Positions 25,457-32,500 of a stretch of DNA of 64,000 nt are shown here, in pieces. Source of the DNA: JBCBSZ01 sp039818945 (GTDB lineage: Bacteria > Actinomycetota > Acidimicrobiia > Acidimicrobiales > Poriferisodalaceae); assembly GCA_039818945.1 (NCBI GenBank), contig JBCBSZ010000006.1, forward strand, positions 58,036-122,035, written 5' to 3'. Position 1 is the first letter of the stretch; each line of letters opens with the position of its first letter. Position numbers and translations under genes: made by a program. A model generated the notes under the pieces. The model had not been told where the DNA came from. It was given only the letters and a program-made list of their open reading frames with translations, and searched no databases.

Positions 25457-26836
25457 GTGAGCATGAGTGACGTGAGCACCACCTGGACCCCCTCCTCCTG
25501 GCGACGATTCCCGGCCCAACAGCAGCCGGAGTGGCCGGAGGAGGCCGAGTACGACGCCGTGCTCAAGGAGCTCGCGACCTTGCCGCCGCTGGTCTTCGCC
25601 GGCGAGGCCCGGCGCCTGACCAACGACCTCGCCCGCGTGGCGAACGGCGAGGCGTTCCTGCTCCAGGCCGGCGACTGCGCGGAGTCGTTCGACGGGTTCT
25701 CCGCCGACGTCATCCGGGACAAGCTCAAGGTCATCCTCCAGATGGCCGCGGTGCTCATCTACTCCTCGGGGCTCCCCGTGGTGAAGGTCGGCCGCATCGC
25801 CGGGCAGTTCGCCAAGCCCCGCTCCTCCGACGTCGAGCGCCAGGGCGAGACCGAGCTCCCGTCGTTCCGGGGCCACATCATCAACGACACCGCCTTCGAC
25901 GAGGCGTCCCGGACCCCCGACGCCACCCGGCTCGTGCAGGCGTACCACCAGTCGGCGAGCACGCTGAACCTGCTGCGAGCCTTCACCCGCGGCGGCTTCG
26001 CCGATCTGCGCCGGGTCCACGCCTGGAACCAGGAGTTCGTCGCCGAGGCACCGCAGGGGCGCCGCTACGAAGCGGTCGCCGACGGCATCGACGCCGCGAT
26101 CCGATTCATGGCCGCCGCCGGGGTCGACCTCGACAACGATGCCATGCAGCAGGTCGATCTCTACACGTCCCACGAGGCGCTGCTGCTCGGGTACGAGGAG
26201 GCGCTCACCCGGCAGGACTCCCTGACCGGCGAGTGGTACGACTGCTCGGCCCACATGCTCTGGATCGGTGAGCGCACCCGCCAGCTCGACGGGGCCCACA
26301 TCGAGTTCCTCCGAGGCGTCGGCAACCCGATCGGCTGCAAGCTCGGGCCCACCGCCACGCCCGAGGAGGCCCTCGCGATCTGCGAGGCGCTCAATCCGGA
26401 TCGCGTCCCCGGTCGACTCACCCTGGTCAGCCGGATGGGGGCCGCCAAGGTCGCCGAGGTGCTGCCGCCGATCCTGCGGGCCGTGACCGCCGCCGGGCAT
26501 CCCGTGGTCTGGGAGTGCGACCCGATGCACGGCAACACCTTCACCAGCTCGACCGGCCACAAGACACGACGCCTCGACGACGTCATGGCCGAGATCACCG
26601 GCTACTTCGCCGCCCACGCCCAGGAGCAGACGTGGCCGGGCGGCATCCACGTCGAGCTCACCGGCGACGACGTCACCGAGTGCCTCGGCGGGTCGAGCCA
26701 GACGGTCGAGCCCGACCTCGAGATGCGCTACGAGACGGTCTGCGACCCGCGGCTCAACGCCCGTCAGTCGCTCGACCTGGCCTTCCAGGTAGCCGAGCTG
26801 CTGACGGCCCGACGCGACAGCTCAGTCCAGGAGTGA
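25457..26836 (+). CDS. aroG: 3-deoxy-7-phosphoheptulonate synthase, class II
   Basis: 459 residues. It is a plant/actinobacterial class II DAHP synthase, with FLLQAGDCAESFDGFSAD, VVKVGRIAGQFAKPRSSD, RGHIINDTAFDEASRTPD and GCKLGPTATPEEA. The metal and substrate residues are in VWECDPMHGNTFTSSTGHKT and IHVELTGDDVTECLGG. It condenses PEP and erythrose-4-phosphate, the first step of aromatic amino-acid synthesis. Two starts are possible, GTG at 25457 or ATG at 25463; the N-terminal sequence is otherwise as expected. Its 3' end overlaps the convergent acetyltransferase gene by 15 bases. Confidence 0.95.
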   Translation: MSMSDVSTTWTPSSWRRFPAQQQPEWPEEAEYDAVLKELATLPPLVFAGEARRLTNDLARVANGEAFLLQAGDCAESFDGFSADVIRDKLKVILQMAAVLIYSSGLPVVKVGRIAGQFAKPRSSDVERQGETELPSFRGHIINDTAFDEASRTPDATRLVQAYHQSASTLNLLRAFTRGGFADLRRVHAWNQEFVAEAPQGRRYEAVADGIDAAIRFMAAAGVDLDNDAMQQVDLYTSHEALLLGYEEALTRQDSLTGEWYDCSAHMLWIGERTRQLDGAHIEFLRGVGNPIGCKLGPTATPEEALAICEALNPDRVPGRLTLVSRMGAAKVAEVLPPILRAVTAAGHPVVWECDPMHGNTFTSSTGHKTRRLDDVMAEITGYFAAHAQEQTWPGGIHVELTGDDVTECLGGSSQTVEPDLEMRYETVCDPRLNARQSLDLAFQVAELLTARRDSSVQE

Positions 26837-27235
26837 CCTGAGGCCGGCTCGCGCCGGCCGGAAGCCGCAGGCGTCCAGGTAGAACCCGGCGTGCTCGTCG
26901 TCGAAGTCGACGTGGAGCCACTCGCACCCCGCCGCGCTGGCCCGGTCGGTCGCCAGGTCGACGACGGCGACCCCGATCCCCTCCCCCTGGCGCCCCGGCG
27001 CCACCATGACGTCCTGCAACCATGCGTGCGCCAGCCCGTCCCACAACACGTTGGCGAAACCCACCAACTCGGCACCGTCGCGGGCGCAGCACCACCCGAG
27101 GCTGTGCCGCTCCAGCAGCGCCGCCCAGTCCCACTCCTCGTCGGAGAAGAGGCGGGTGCCGAACGCCGCCGCGTGGAGGCGGTTCACCTCGGCGCTCGTC
27201 ACGTCGTCCCGCCACCGCATGTGCACGTCGGTCAT
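26822..27235 (-). CDS. GNAT-family N-acetyltransferase
   Basis: 137 residues. The acetyl-CoA pyrophosphate loop is seen in LQDVMVAPGRQGEGIGVAVVDLA, and the closing part in GFYLDACGFRPAR. The substrate is unknown. The ATG at 27235 is chosen because upstream codons run into the leader of the divergent WS/DGAT gene. The stop overlaps the end of the DAHP synthase gene. The gap to the divergent start at 27273 is only 37 bases, so promoters must be compact or overlapping. Confidence 0.85.
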   Translation of the reverse strand: MTDVHMRWRDDVTSAEVNRLHAAAFGTRLFSDEEWDWAALLERHSLGWCCARDGAELVGFANVLWDGLAHAWLQDVMVAPGRQGEGIGVAVVDLATDRASAAGCEWLHVDFDDEHAGFYLDACGFRPARAGLRSLLD

Positions 27236-27272
27236 ACGTGAGAGTCTGGGCCCTCGAAGCGAGGAGGACGCC

Positions 27273-28775
27273 ATGCAGCAGCTGACCGGGGTCGACTCGG
27301 GGTTCCTGAGCATGGAGACCCGCCACCAGTTCGGCCACGTGAGCTCGGTGACCGTCTTCGATCCCGGCGACCGGTCCGGCGGGGCCGGCTTCGAGGCGAC
27401 CCGGCAGCTCATCCTCGACCGGCTCCACCTGCTCGAACCGTTCCGTCGCCGGCTGGTCGAGGTGCCCTTCGGACTCGACCACCCCTACTGGATCGAGGAC
27501 CCGGACTTCGACGTCGACTTCCACGTCCGCCACATCGCCGTGCCGGCACCCGGCGAGCGCGAACAGCTGGCCGAGCTCGTCGCCCGCCTGATCGCCCGCC
27601 CGCTCGACCGCTCCCGCCCGCTGTGGGAGTACTACGTCATCGAGGGCCTGCAGGGTGGCCGGATCGCGCACCTCAACAAGATCCACCACGCCACCATCGA
27701 CGGTGCGTCCGGCGCGCAGATGTTGGCCAAGCTCCTCGACCTCGATCCCGACCACCAGCCGGGTGGGCCGCCGCCCGAGCTCCCGCCGGCCGAAGAGGAG
27801 CCGACGCCCGGCGAGCTGCTCGCCCGCACCGCCGCCTCGCTGATCGCCCAGCCTCGCAAGGCGATCGGGCTGCAGGTGCGAGCCCTCCGCTCGGTCGCCG
27901 ACACCACCCGCACCCAGGGCCCGGCCGGGCTGGCCGACCTGCTCGCACGCGGCCTGCCGGGCCCGCTCGGCGAGCCGCTTCGCCGCCAGCGCACCGAAGC
28001 GCTGCGCGAGCGCGAGGAGCGCGACGGGATCATCGCACCGGTCGTCCCGGCCTTCACCGCCCCGTCGACGCCGTGGAACCACCCGATCTCGACCCACCGC
28101 CGCTTCGCCTACGACACGCTCTCGTTGAGCGCGGCGAAGGCGGTCAAGAACGCCCTCGGCGTGACCCTCAACGACGTGGTCATGGCGATCACCGCCGGCG
28201 CGCTGCGGACCTACCTGCTCAAGCACGACGCGCTCCCGGAGGAGCCGCTGATCACGATGGTGCCGGTGTCGGTTCGAAGCGCCGACGAGGCCGACACGTA
28301 CTCGAACCGGGTGTCGGGCATCCTCGCCCCGCTCGGAACCCACCTCGACGATCCCATCGAGCGGGTCCGCAGCGTCCACGAGGCGATGGCCGGCGCCAAG
28401 GAGACCCACGACGCCGTCCCGGCCGAGCTCCTGCAGGACTTCTCGCAGTTCGCCACCCCGGCGCTGTCCACGCTCGCCAACCGGTTGGCGATCCGGGCTC
28501 GCCTCACCGAGCGGGTCAACCCGGTGAACCTGGTCATCTCGAACGTGCCCGGGCCCCGCGAGCCGCTCTACAGCTCGGGCGCCCGGCTCGAGCACTTCTA
28601 CCCGGTGTCGACGATCGTCGACGGGCAGGGCCTCAACGTCACCGTGCAGAGCTACCTCGACAACCTCGACTTCGGCCTCGTCGCCGATCGGGAGCTCGTG
28701 CCCGACCTCTGGTGGATGATGGATCTCTTCCGTGAAGAGCTCGACGTGCTCCACCACGCCACCGGCACGGCGTAG
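27273..28775 (+). CDS. Wax ester synthase/diacylglycerol acyltransferase (WS/DGAT family)
   Basis: 500 residues. The acyltransferase motif HHATIDG is at 138-144 (catalytic His139 region). The family's N-terminal LTGVDSGFLSMET, central PLWEYYVIEGL, and C-terminal NVPGPREPLYSSGARLEHFYP are all present, with DLVSN-like EERVNPVNLVISN. These enzymes esterify acyl-CoA to fatty alcohols or diacylglycerol, giving storage lipids in actinobacteria. GAGGAGG lies 5 bases before the ATG, a strong ribosome site. It is convergent with a TetR gene that stops four bases beyond. Confidence 0.9.
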   Translation: MQQLTGVDSGFLSMETRHQFGHVSSVTVFDPGDRSGGAGFEATRQLILDRLHLLEPFRRRLVEVPFGLDHPYWIEDPDFDVDFHVRHIAVPAPGEREQLAELVARLIARPLDRSRPLWEYYVIEGLQGGRIAHLNKIHHATIDGASGAQMLAKLLDLDPDHQPGGPPPELPPAEEEPTPGELLARTAASLIAQPRKAIGLQVRALRSVADTTRTQGPAGLADLLARGLPGPLGEPLRRQRTEALREREERDGIIAPVVPAFTAPSTPWNHPISTHRRFAYDTLSLSAAKAVKNALGVTLNDVVMAITAGALRTYLLKHDALPEEPLITMVPVSVRSADEADTYSNRVSGILAPLGTHLDDPIERVRSVHEAMAGAKETHDAVPAELLQDFSQFATPALSTLANRLAIRARLTERVNPVNLVISNVPGPREPLYSSGARLEHFYPVSTIVDGQGLNVTVQSYLDNLDFGLVADRELVPDLWWMMDLFREELDVLHHATGTA

Positions 28776-28778
28776 GCC

Positions 28779-29363
28779 TCAGCCAGCCGGCGCCCGGGCG
28801 ATCGCCGCGTCGACCAGCGGCACGAGATGACGGCTGGCCGCCTCGAGCGGCGCGGTGCTCCGCATCGTCCGGCACAGCACGAAGCACCCCTCGACGGTCG
28901 TGACGAACAGCGTCGCCAGCTCGTGGGCCTCGTCGTCGGCGACACCAGCGCCGCGCAGGTGGTCGCCGACCGCGCGGACCCAGCTCTCGAACGCCGCCTG
29001 CGCCGCAGCTCGCAACGTCGGGCTCGTACTCGCCACCTCCCGCGCCACCGTGCCGATCGGGCAGGGGTCGAGGAAGTCGGTCTCGACGAGGGTGGTGGCC
29101 GCGCCGGCGAAGAAGTCCCGGTACGCGGCGACCGGGTCGGCGGCCCCGCCGGCGATCGTCTCGAACAGCTCCCGGTAGGCCGAACCGGTCGAGGCGATGA
29201 CCGCAACCGCGAGCCCCTCCTTGCCGCCGGGGAAGAAGTGGTAGATCGACCCGGTCGTTGCGCCCGACGCCTCGGAGATCGCGCTCAGCGAGGTGCCGTG
29301 GTAGCCGTGCAGCCGGAAGAGCTCGTTGGTCGAGTTGATGATCCGGTCCCGGGTGTCGGTCAC
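28779..29363 (-). CDS. TetR-family repressor, LmrA/YxaF type
   Basis: 194 residues. The helix-turn-helix reads RIINSTNELFRLHGYHGTSL with GATTGSIYHFFPGGKEGLA. The C-domain carries DFLDPCPIGTVAREVASTSP and FESWVRAVGDHLRGAG, the LmrA/YxaF feature also found in the protein at 14889. It is divergent from a SnoaL-like gene across 79 bases that hold two near-identical palindromes, so it very likely represses itself and that neighbour. The ligand is unknown. Confidence 0.9.
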   Translation of the reverse strand: MTDTRDRIINSTNELFRLHGYHGTSLSAISEASGATTGSIYHFFPGGKEGLAVAVIASTGSAYRELFETIAGGAADPVAAYRDFFAGAATTLVETDFLDPCPIGTVAREVASTSPTLRAAAQAAFESWVRAVGDHLRGAGVADDEAHELATLFVTTVEGCFVLCRTMRSTAPLEAASRHLVPLVDAAIARAPAG

Positions 29364-29372
29364 GCCGACACT

Positions 29373-29390
29373 CTAGAACGATCGCTCTAG
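29373..29390. promoter_or_regulatory. TetR operator copy 1, CTAGAACGATCGCTCTAG
   Basis: An 18-base near-palindrome (16 of 18 positions symmetric) lies nine bases upstream of the tetR start. It is nearly the reverse complement of a second copy 37 bases further (one difference in 18). Pairs of such sites at divergent tetR promoters usually bind TetR dimers cooperatively. Confidence 0.65.
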
Positions 29391-29409
29391 CCAGCGGCAC
29401 CCGACCCGA

Positions 29410-29427
29410 CTAGAGTGATCGTTCTAG
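29410..29427. promoter_or_regulatory. TetR operator copy 2, CTAGAGTGATCGTTCTAG
   Basis: An 18-base near-palindrome lies 15 bases before the SnoaL-like gene start. It has the same CTAGA...TCTAG ends and central GATCG as copy 1. The start-to-start distance of 37 bases (about 3.5 helical turns) fits two TetR dimers on nearly opposite faces of the divergent promoter. Confidence 0.65.
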
Positions 29428-29442
29428 ACGGAGGTCGGAGAC

Positions 29443-29886
29443 GTGTACCACTTCGCCGTGCGGCGCCTCATGCGCCACTCGATCGGTCGCCTCAACGAGG
29501 GTGACGCCTCACTGGTGCTGCGATTGGCGGCGCCCGACGCCGAGCTCGTCTTCCCCGGCGACAACTCCTGGGCGACGATGTTCCGGCCGGCCGAGCGAGG
29601 CCGGCACGCCCACGCCACCCACCGCGGCATCGACGAGCTCACGGCCTTCGCCGAACGCTTCGTCGGCGAGGGGCTGCGGTTCGAGATCGAGGACATCCTC
29701 GTCGCCGGACCGCCCTGGAACACGCGGGTCGCGCTCCGGGCCCACGACTACGCCGAGGGCGAGGCGGGCGACCGCTACAACAACCGGGTCGTCGCCTTCC
29801 TCGAGATCCGCTGGGGCCGACTCCGCCGATGGGAGGACTACGAGGACACCGAGCGCATCGCCGCCTGGGACGCCGCCCGCGTCTGA
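29443..29886 (+). CDS. SnoaL/NTF2-like fold protein
   Basis: 147 residues. An NTF2-like cone fold is suggested by LMRHSIGRLNEGDASLVLRL, the Trp-rich middle and a C-terminal strand set (NRVVAFLEIRWGRLRRWEDYED). Members are small isomerases, cyclases or ligand carriers. The gene starts at GTG 29443 after GGAGGT-like sequence and is divergent from a TetR regulator with two operators, so it is probably induced by a small molecule. The activity cannot be specified. Confidence 0.75.
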   Translation: MYHFAVRRLMRHSIGRLNEGDASLVLRLAAPDAELVFPGDNSWATMFRPAERGRHAHATHRGIDELTAFAERFVGEGLRFEIEDILVAGPPWNTRVALRAHDYAEGEAGDRYNNRVVAFLEIRWGRLRRWEDYEDTERIAAWDAARV

Positions 29887-29949
29887 GCGCGGCCCCTCGG
29901 GCCCGCGCCTCGCCACTCGACGCGCTCCGGCCGCTCGGGCCCCGCGTCT

Positions 29950-31422
29950 CTACTCGAGGCGCTCCACGAAGTGCTCGAGTTGGCGGAGGTTGCGGACCTC
30001 GAAGACCTCTTCGCAGTGGGCGCCGTACTCGGAGATGATCGAGTCGCCCGTGTCCCAGTAGCTCTTCGGCTCGGGGTTCAGCCAGAACACGTTGCGGGCC
30101 CGCTCCGCCGCCTTCTTGATCACCCACGAGTTGGCGGCGTGGTAGTTGTTCCGGGCGTCGCCGAGGATCAGCAGCGTCGTCTTGGCCGTGATCGCCCGCT
30201 CGTGCTGCTCCCAGAACACGCTGAAGGCGTGGCCGTAGTCGGAGTGGCCGTCCACCCAGACGACGTCGGCCTCGGTGTTGATGCGCCGGATCGCCTCGGT
30301 GATGTCCTCCTCACCGTCGAAGAACCGGGTCACCTCGTCGAGGCCGTCGATGAACACGAACGCCCGCACCTTCGAGAACTGGTTCGAGATGGCGTAGACG
30401 AGGTGCAGCGTGAAGCGGGCGAACGCTGCGACCGAGCCGGAGATGTCGGCCAGCACGACGATCTCGGGCTTCGACGGCCGAGGGAAGCGGTACTTCGGCT
30501 CGGCCGGCACGCCGCCGTAGCTCAGCGACGCCCTCACGGTGCGCCGGAAGTCGAGCGGGCCCCGCCGCTTGTGGCGACGCTTGCGGGCCAGCTTGGCGGC
30601 GAGCTTGCGGGTGAGCGGCTGGATCGCCTTGCGGATCCCGGCCATCTCCTCGCGGCTCGCGTGCATGAAGTCGACGTCCTCGGGCAACGGCTTGCGCAGC
30701 GTCTTGGCCATCGCCTCGGCGCCGCGGTCGGCGACCAGGCGTCGGCGGATCTCGGCCTCGATCTCGCGCTTGAGCTCGTCGATGCGCGACTCGAACTCCT
30801 CGCGCTGGAGCCGCTCGTCCAATCCGCTGAGCGGTTCGCCGTCCTGCTCACGACGGTGGTCCTCGTCGGCCTGCTGCATCATCCGCTCGAGGAGCGCGTC
30901 GAGGTCGAGGTTCCGCAGCGTGCGGTAGAGGTAGTAGGTGCCGCCGACGGGTCGGCCCGGCTCCATCCCCGCGAAGCGGCGCACCGCCTGACGGGCGAGC
31001 GCCTGGGTCATCATCTCGTCGCGCTGCATCATCGCCCGGAACAGCATCTCGGCCAGCTCCTCGGGCGTGAGGCCGTCGAGGCCCTGCCCGGAGTCCTCCT
31101 GCTGGGCGTCCTGGAGCAGCTGGTCGAGGATGTCGTCGGCGTTGTCCTCGCCGACGTTGAACTCCGAACCCCGGAGCGAGAAGTAGACCTCGAAGACCGT
31201 GTCGAACGCCTTCCAGTGAGCGTCGTTCTTCACGAGCGTCGCCGCGAGGGCGTACTTGAACGCCTCGCGATCGATGATCGGGATGTGCTGGACCGCCTCC
31301 ATCGCGTCGAGGTTCTCGGTCAGCGAGACCGGGATGCCGGCGGTTCGCAGCTCGTGGACGAAGCCGTTGAGCAGCTCGACGAGCGTGCGCTCGCGCTGCG
31401 GCGCCGGGGTCGGCGCCGTCAC
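29950..31422 (-). CDS. CoxE-like VWA domain protein
   Basis: 490 residues. The N-terminal helical CoxE-like region (LVELLNGFVHELRTAGIPVS) and a charged, coiled middle (170-290) lead to a von Willebrand factor A domain. Its MIDAS motif DISGS is at 326-330 (VVLADISGSVAAFARF), with SDYGHAF and ILGDARNNY later. Together with the coupled MoxR ATPase (4-base overlap) it forms a MoxR-VWA chaperone pair, which inserts metals or matures target proteins; in the classical case CO dehydrogenase. No CO dehydrogenase or other obvious client is next to it here, so the target is unknown. Confidence 0.85.
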   Translation of the reverse strand: MTAPTPAPQRERTLVELLNGFVHELRTAGIPVSLTENLDAMEAVQHIPIIDREAFKYALAATLVKNDAHWKAFDTVFEVYFSLRGSEFNVGEDNADDILDQLLQDAQQEDSGQGLDGLTPEELAEMLFRAMMQRDEMMTQALARQAVRRFAGMEPGRPVGGTYYLYRTLRNLDLDALLERMMQQADEDHRREQDGEPLSGLDERLQREEFESRIDELKREIEAEIRRRLVADRGAEAMAKTLRKPLPEDVDFMHASREEMAGIRKAIQPLTRKLAAKLARKRRHKRRGPLDFRRTVRASLSYGGVPAEPKYRFPRPSKPEIVVLADISGSVAAFARFTLHLVYAISNQFSKVRAFVFIDGLDEVTRFFDGEEDITEAIRRINTEADVVWVDGHSDYGHAFSVFWEQHERAITAKTTLLILGDARNNYHAANSWVIKKAAERARNVFWLNPEPKSYWDTGDSIISEYGAHCEEVFEVRNLRQLEHFVERLE

Positions 31423-32300
31423 GACTCGTCCACCGTCAGATCCTTGGCCGTCTTCTCGATGTCGCTCTGGTACTTGAGCAGGATGTGGAGCGTCTCCTTG
31501 GCGACGTCCTCACCCACGGAGTCGATCCCGAGGAGCACGAGCGTGCGGGCCCAGTCGAGGGTCTCCGACACCGATGGCGCCTTCTTCAGCTCGAGCTGCC
31601 GGATCGACCGGACGACGCGAGCGATCTGATCGGCCAGGTTCTCGGTCACGCCCTCGACCTTGGTGAGCACGATCTCGCGCTCGCGCTCCATGGTCGGGTA
31701 GTCGATGTGGAGGAAGAGGCACCGCCGCTTCAGTGCCTCGGAGAGCTCGCGGGTGTTGTTGGAGGTGAGGAAGACCAGCGGGATCTGCTTGGCATCGATG
31801 GTGCCGAGCTCGGGGATCGACACCTGGTAGTCGGAGAGGATCTCCAGGAGGAGCGCCTCGGTCTCGACCTCGACCCGGTCGACCTCGTCGATGAGGAGGA
31901 CGACCCGGTCGTCGGCACGGATGGCCTCGAGCAGCGGTCGGGTGAGGAGGAAGTCCTCGGCGAAGATGTCGTCGGAGACGTTCTCCCAGCCCGGGCCACC
32001 CGACTCACCGCGGTCGGCCTGGATGCGAAGGAGCTGCTTCTTGTAGTTCCACTCGTACAGCGCCTTGGCCTCGTCGAGGCCCTCGTAGCACTGGAGCCGG
32101 ATCAGCCGCGACCCCGTGATCTCGGCGACCGACTTCGCCAGCTGGGTCTTGCCCGTGCCGGCCGGCCCCTCGACCAGGATCGGCTTCTGGAGCCGATCGG
32201 CCAGGAACACCACCGAGGCGATGGCGTCGTCGGCGAGGTACGCCACATCGGCCAGATCGGTGCGCACGCCGGCGACATCTTGGAAACGGGCTTCGGTCAT
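31419..32300 (-). CDS. MoxR-type AAA+ ATPase
   Basis: 293 residues. Walker A GPAGTGKT is at 45-52, Walker B VVLLIDEVDR near 145, and LVFLTSNNTRELSEALKRRCL holds sensor 1 and the arginine finger. Such ATPases work with VWA proteins as chaperones, and the downstream gene encodes one, overlapping by four bases. ATG 32300 is chosen since residues before it (in a longer frame) are unlike the family. The start is 200 bases from the divergent mrpA gene. Confidence 0.9.
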   Translation of the reverse strand: MTEARFQDVAGVRTDLADVAYLADDAIASVVFLADRLQKPILVEGPAGTGKTQLAKSVAEITGSRLIRLQCYEGLDEAKALYEWNYKKQLLRIQADRGESGGPGWENVSDDIFAEDFLLTRPLLEAIRADDRVVLLIDEVDRVEVETEALLLEILSDYQVSIPELGTIDAKQIPLVFLTSNNTRELSEALKRRCLFLHIDYPTMEREREIVLTKVEGVTENLADQIARVVRSIRQLELKKAPSVSETLDWARTLVLLGIDSVGEDVAKETLHILLKYQSDIEKTAKDLTVDES

Positions 32301-32500
32301 TCGGTCGGGACCTCCTCGAAGCGACCACCGTACGGCGCCACGCTCTCGCTCAGCGAACGCGAACCGGCCCACCGGAGCGCCAGCTACGTTGTGGGCTTCC
32401 TCGACAACGGAACCGACGGCGTTCGTGGCACCTTGAGTGTCACGCGGCGTGGTCGACGGAGAGACCTCGTGGTGGAGTTTCCGGACCCAGAGCTGATGGC

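Noticed and set aside
25405..25462. A riboswitch or attenuator before DAHP synthase
   Set aside because: After the sigma-factor terminator only about 55 bases remain, with no leader peptide or aptamer-like structure.
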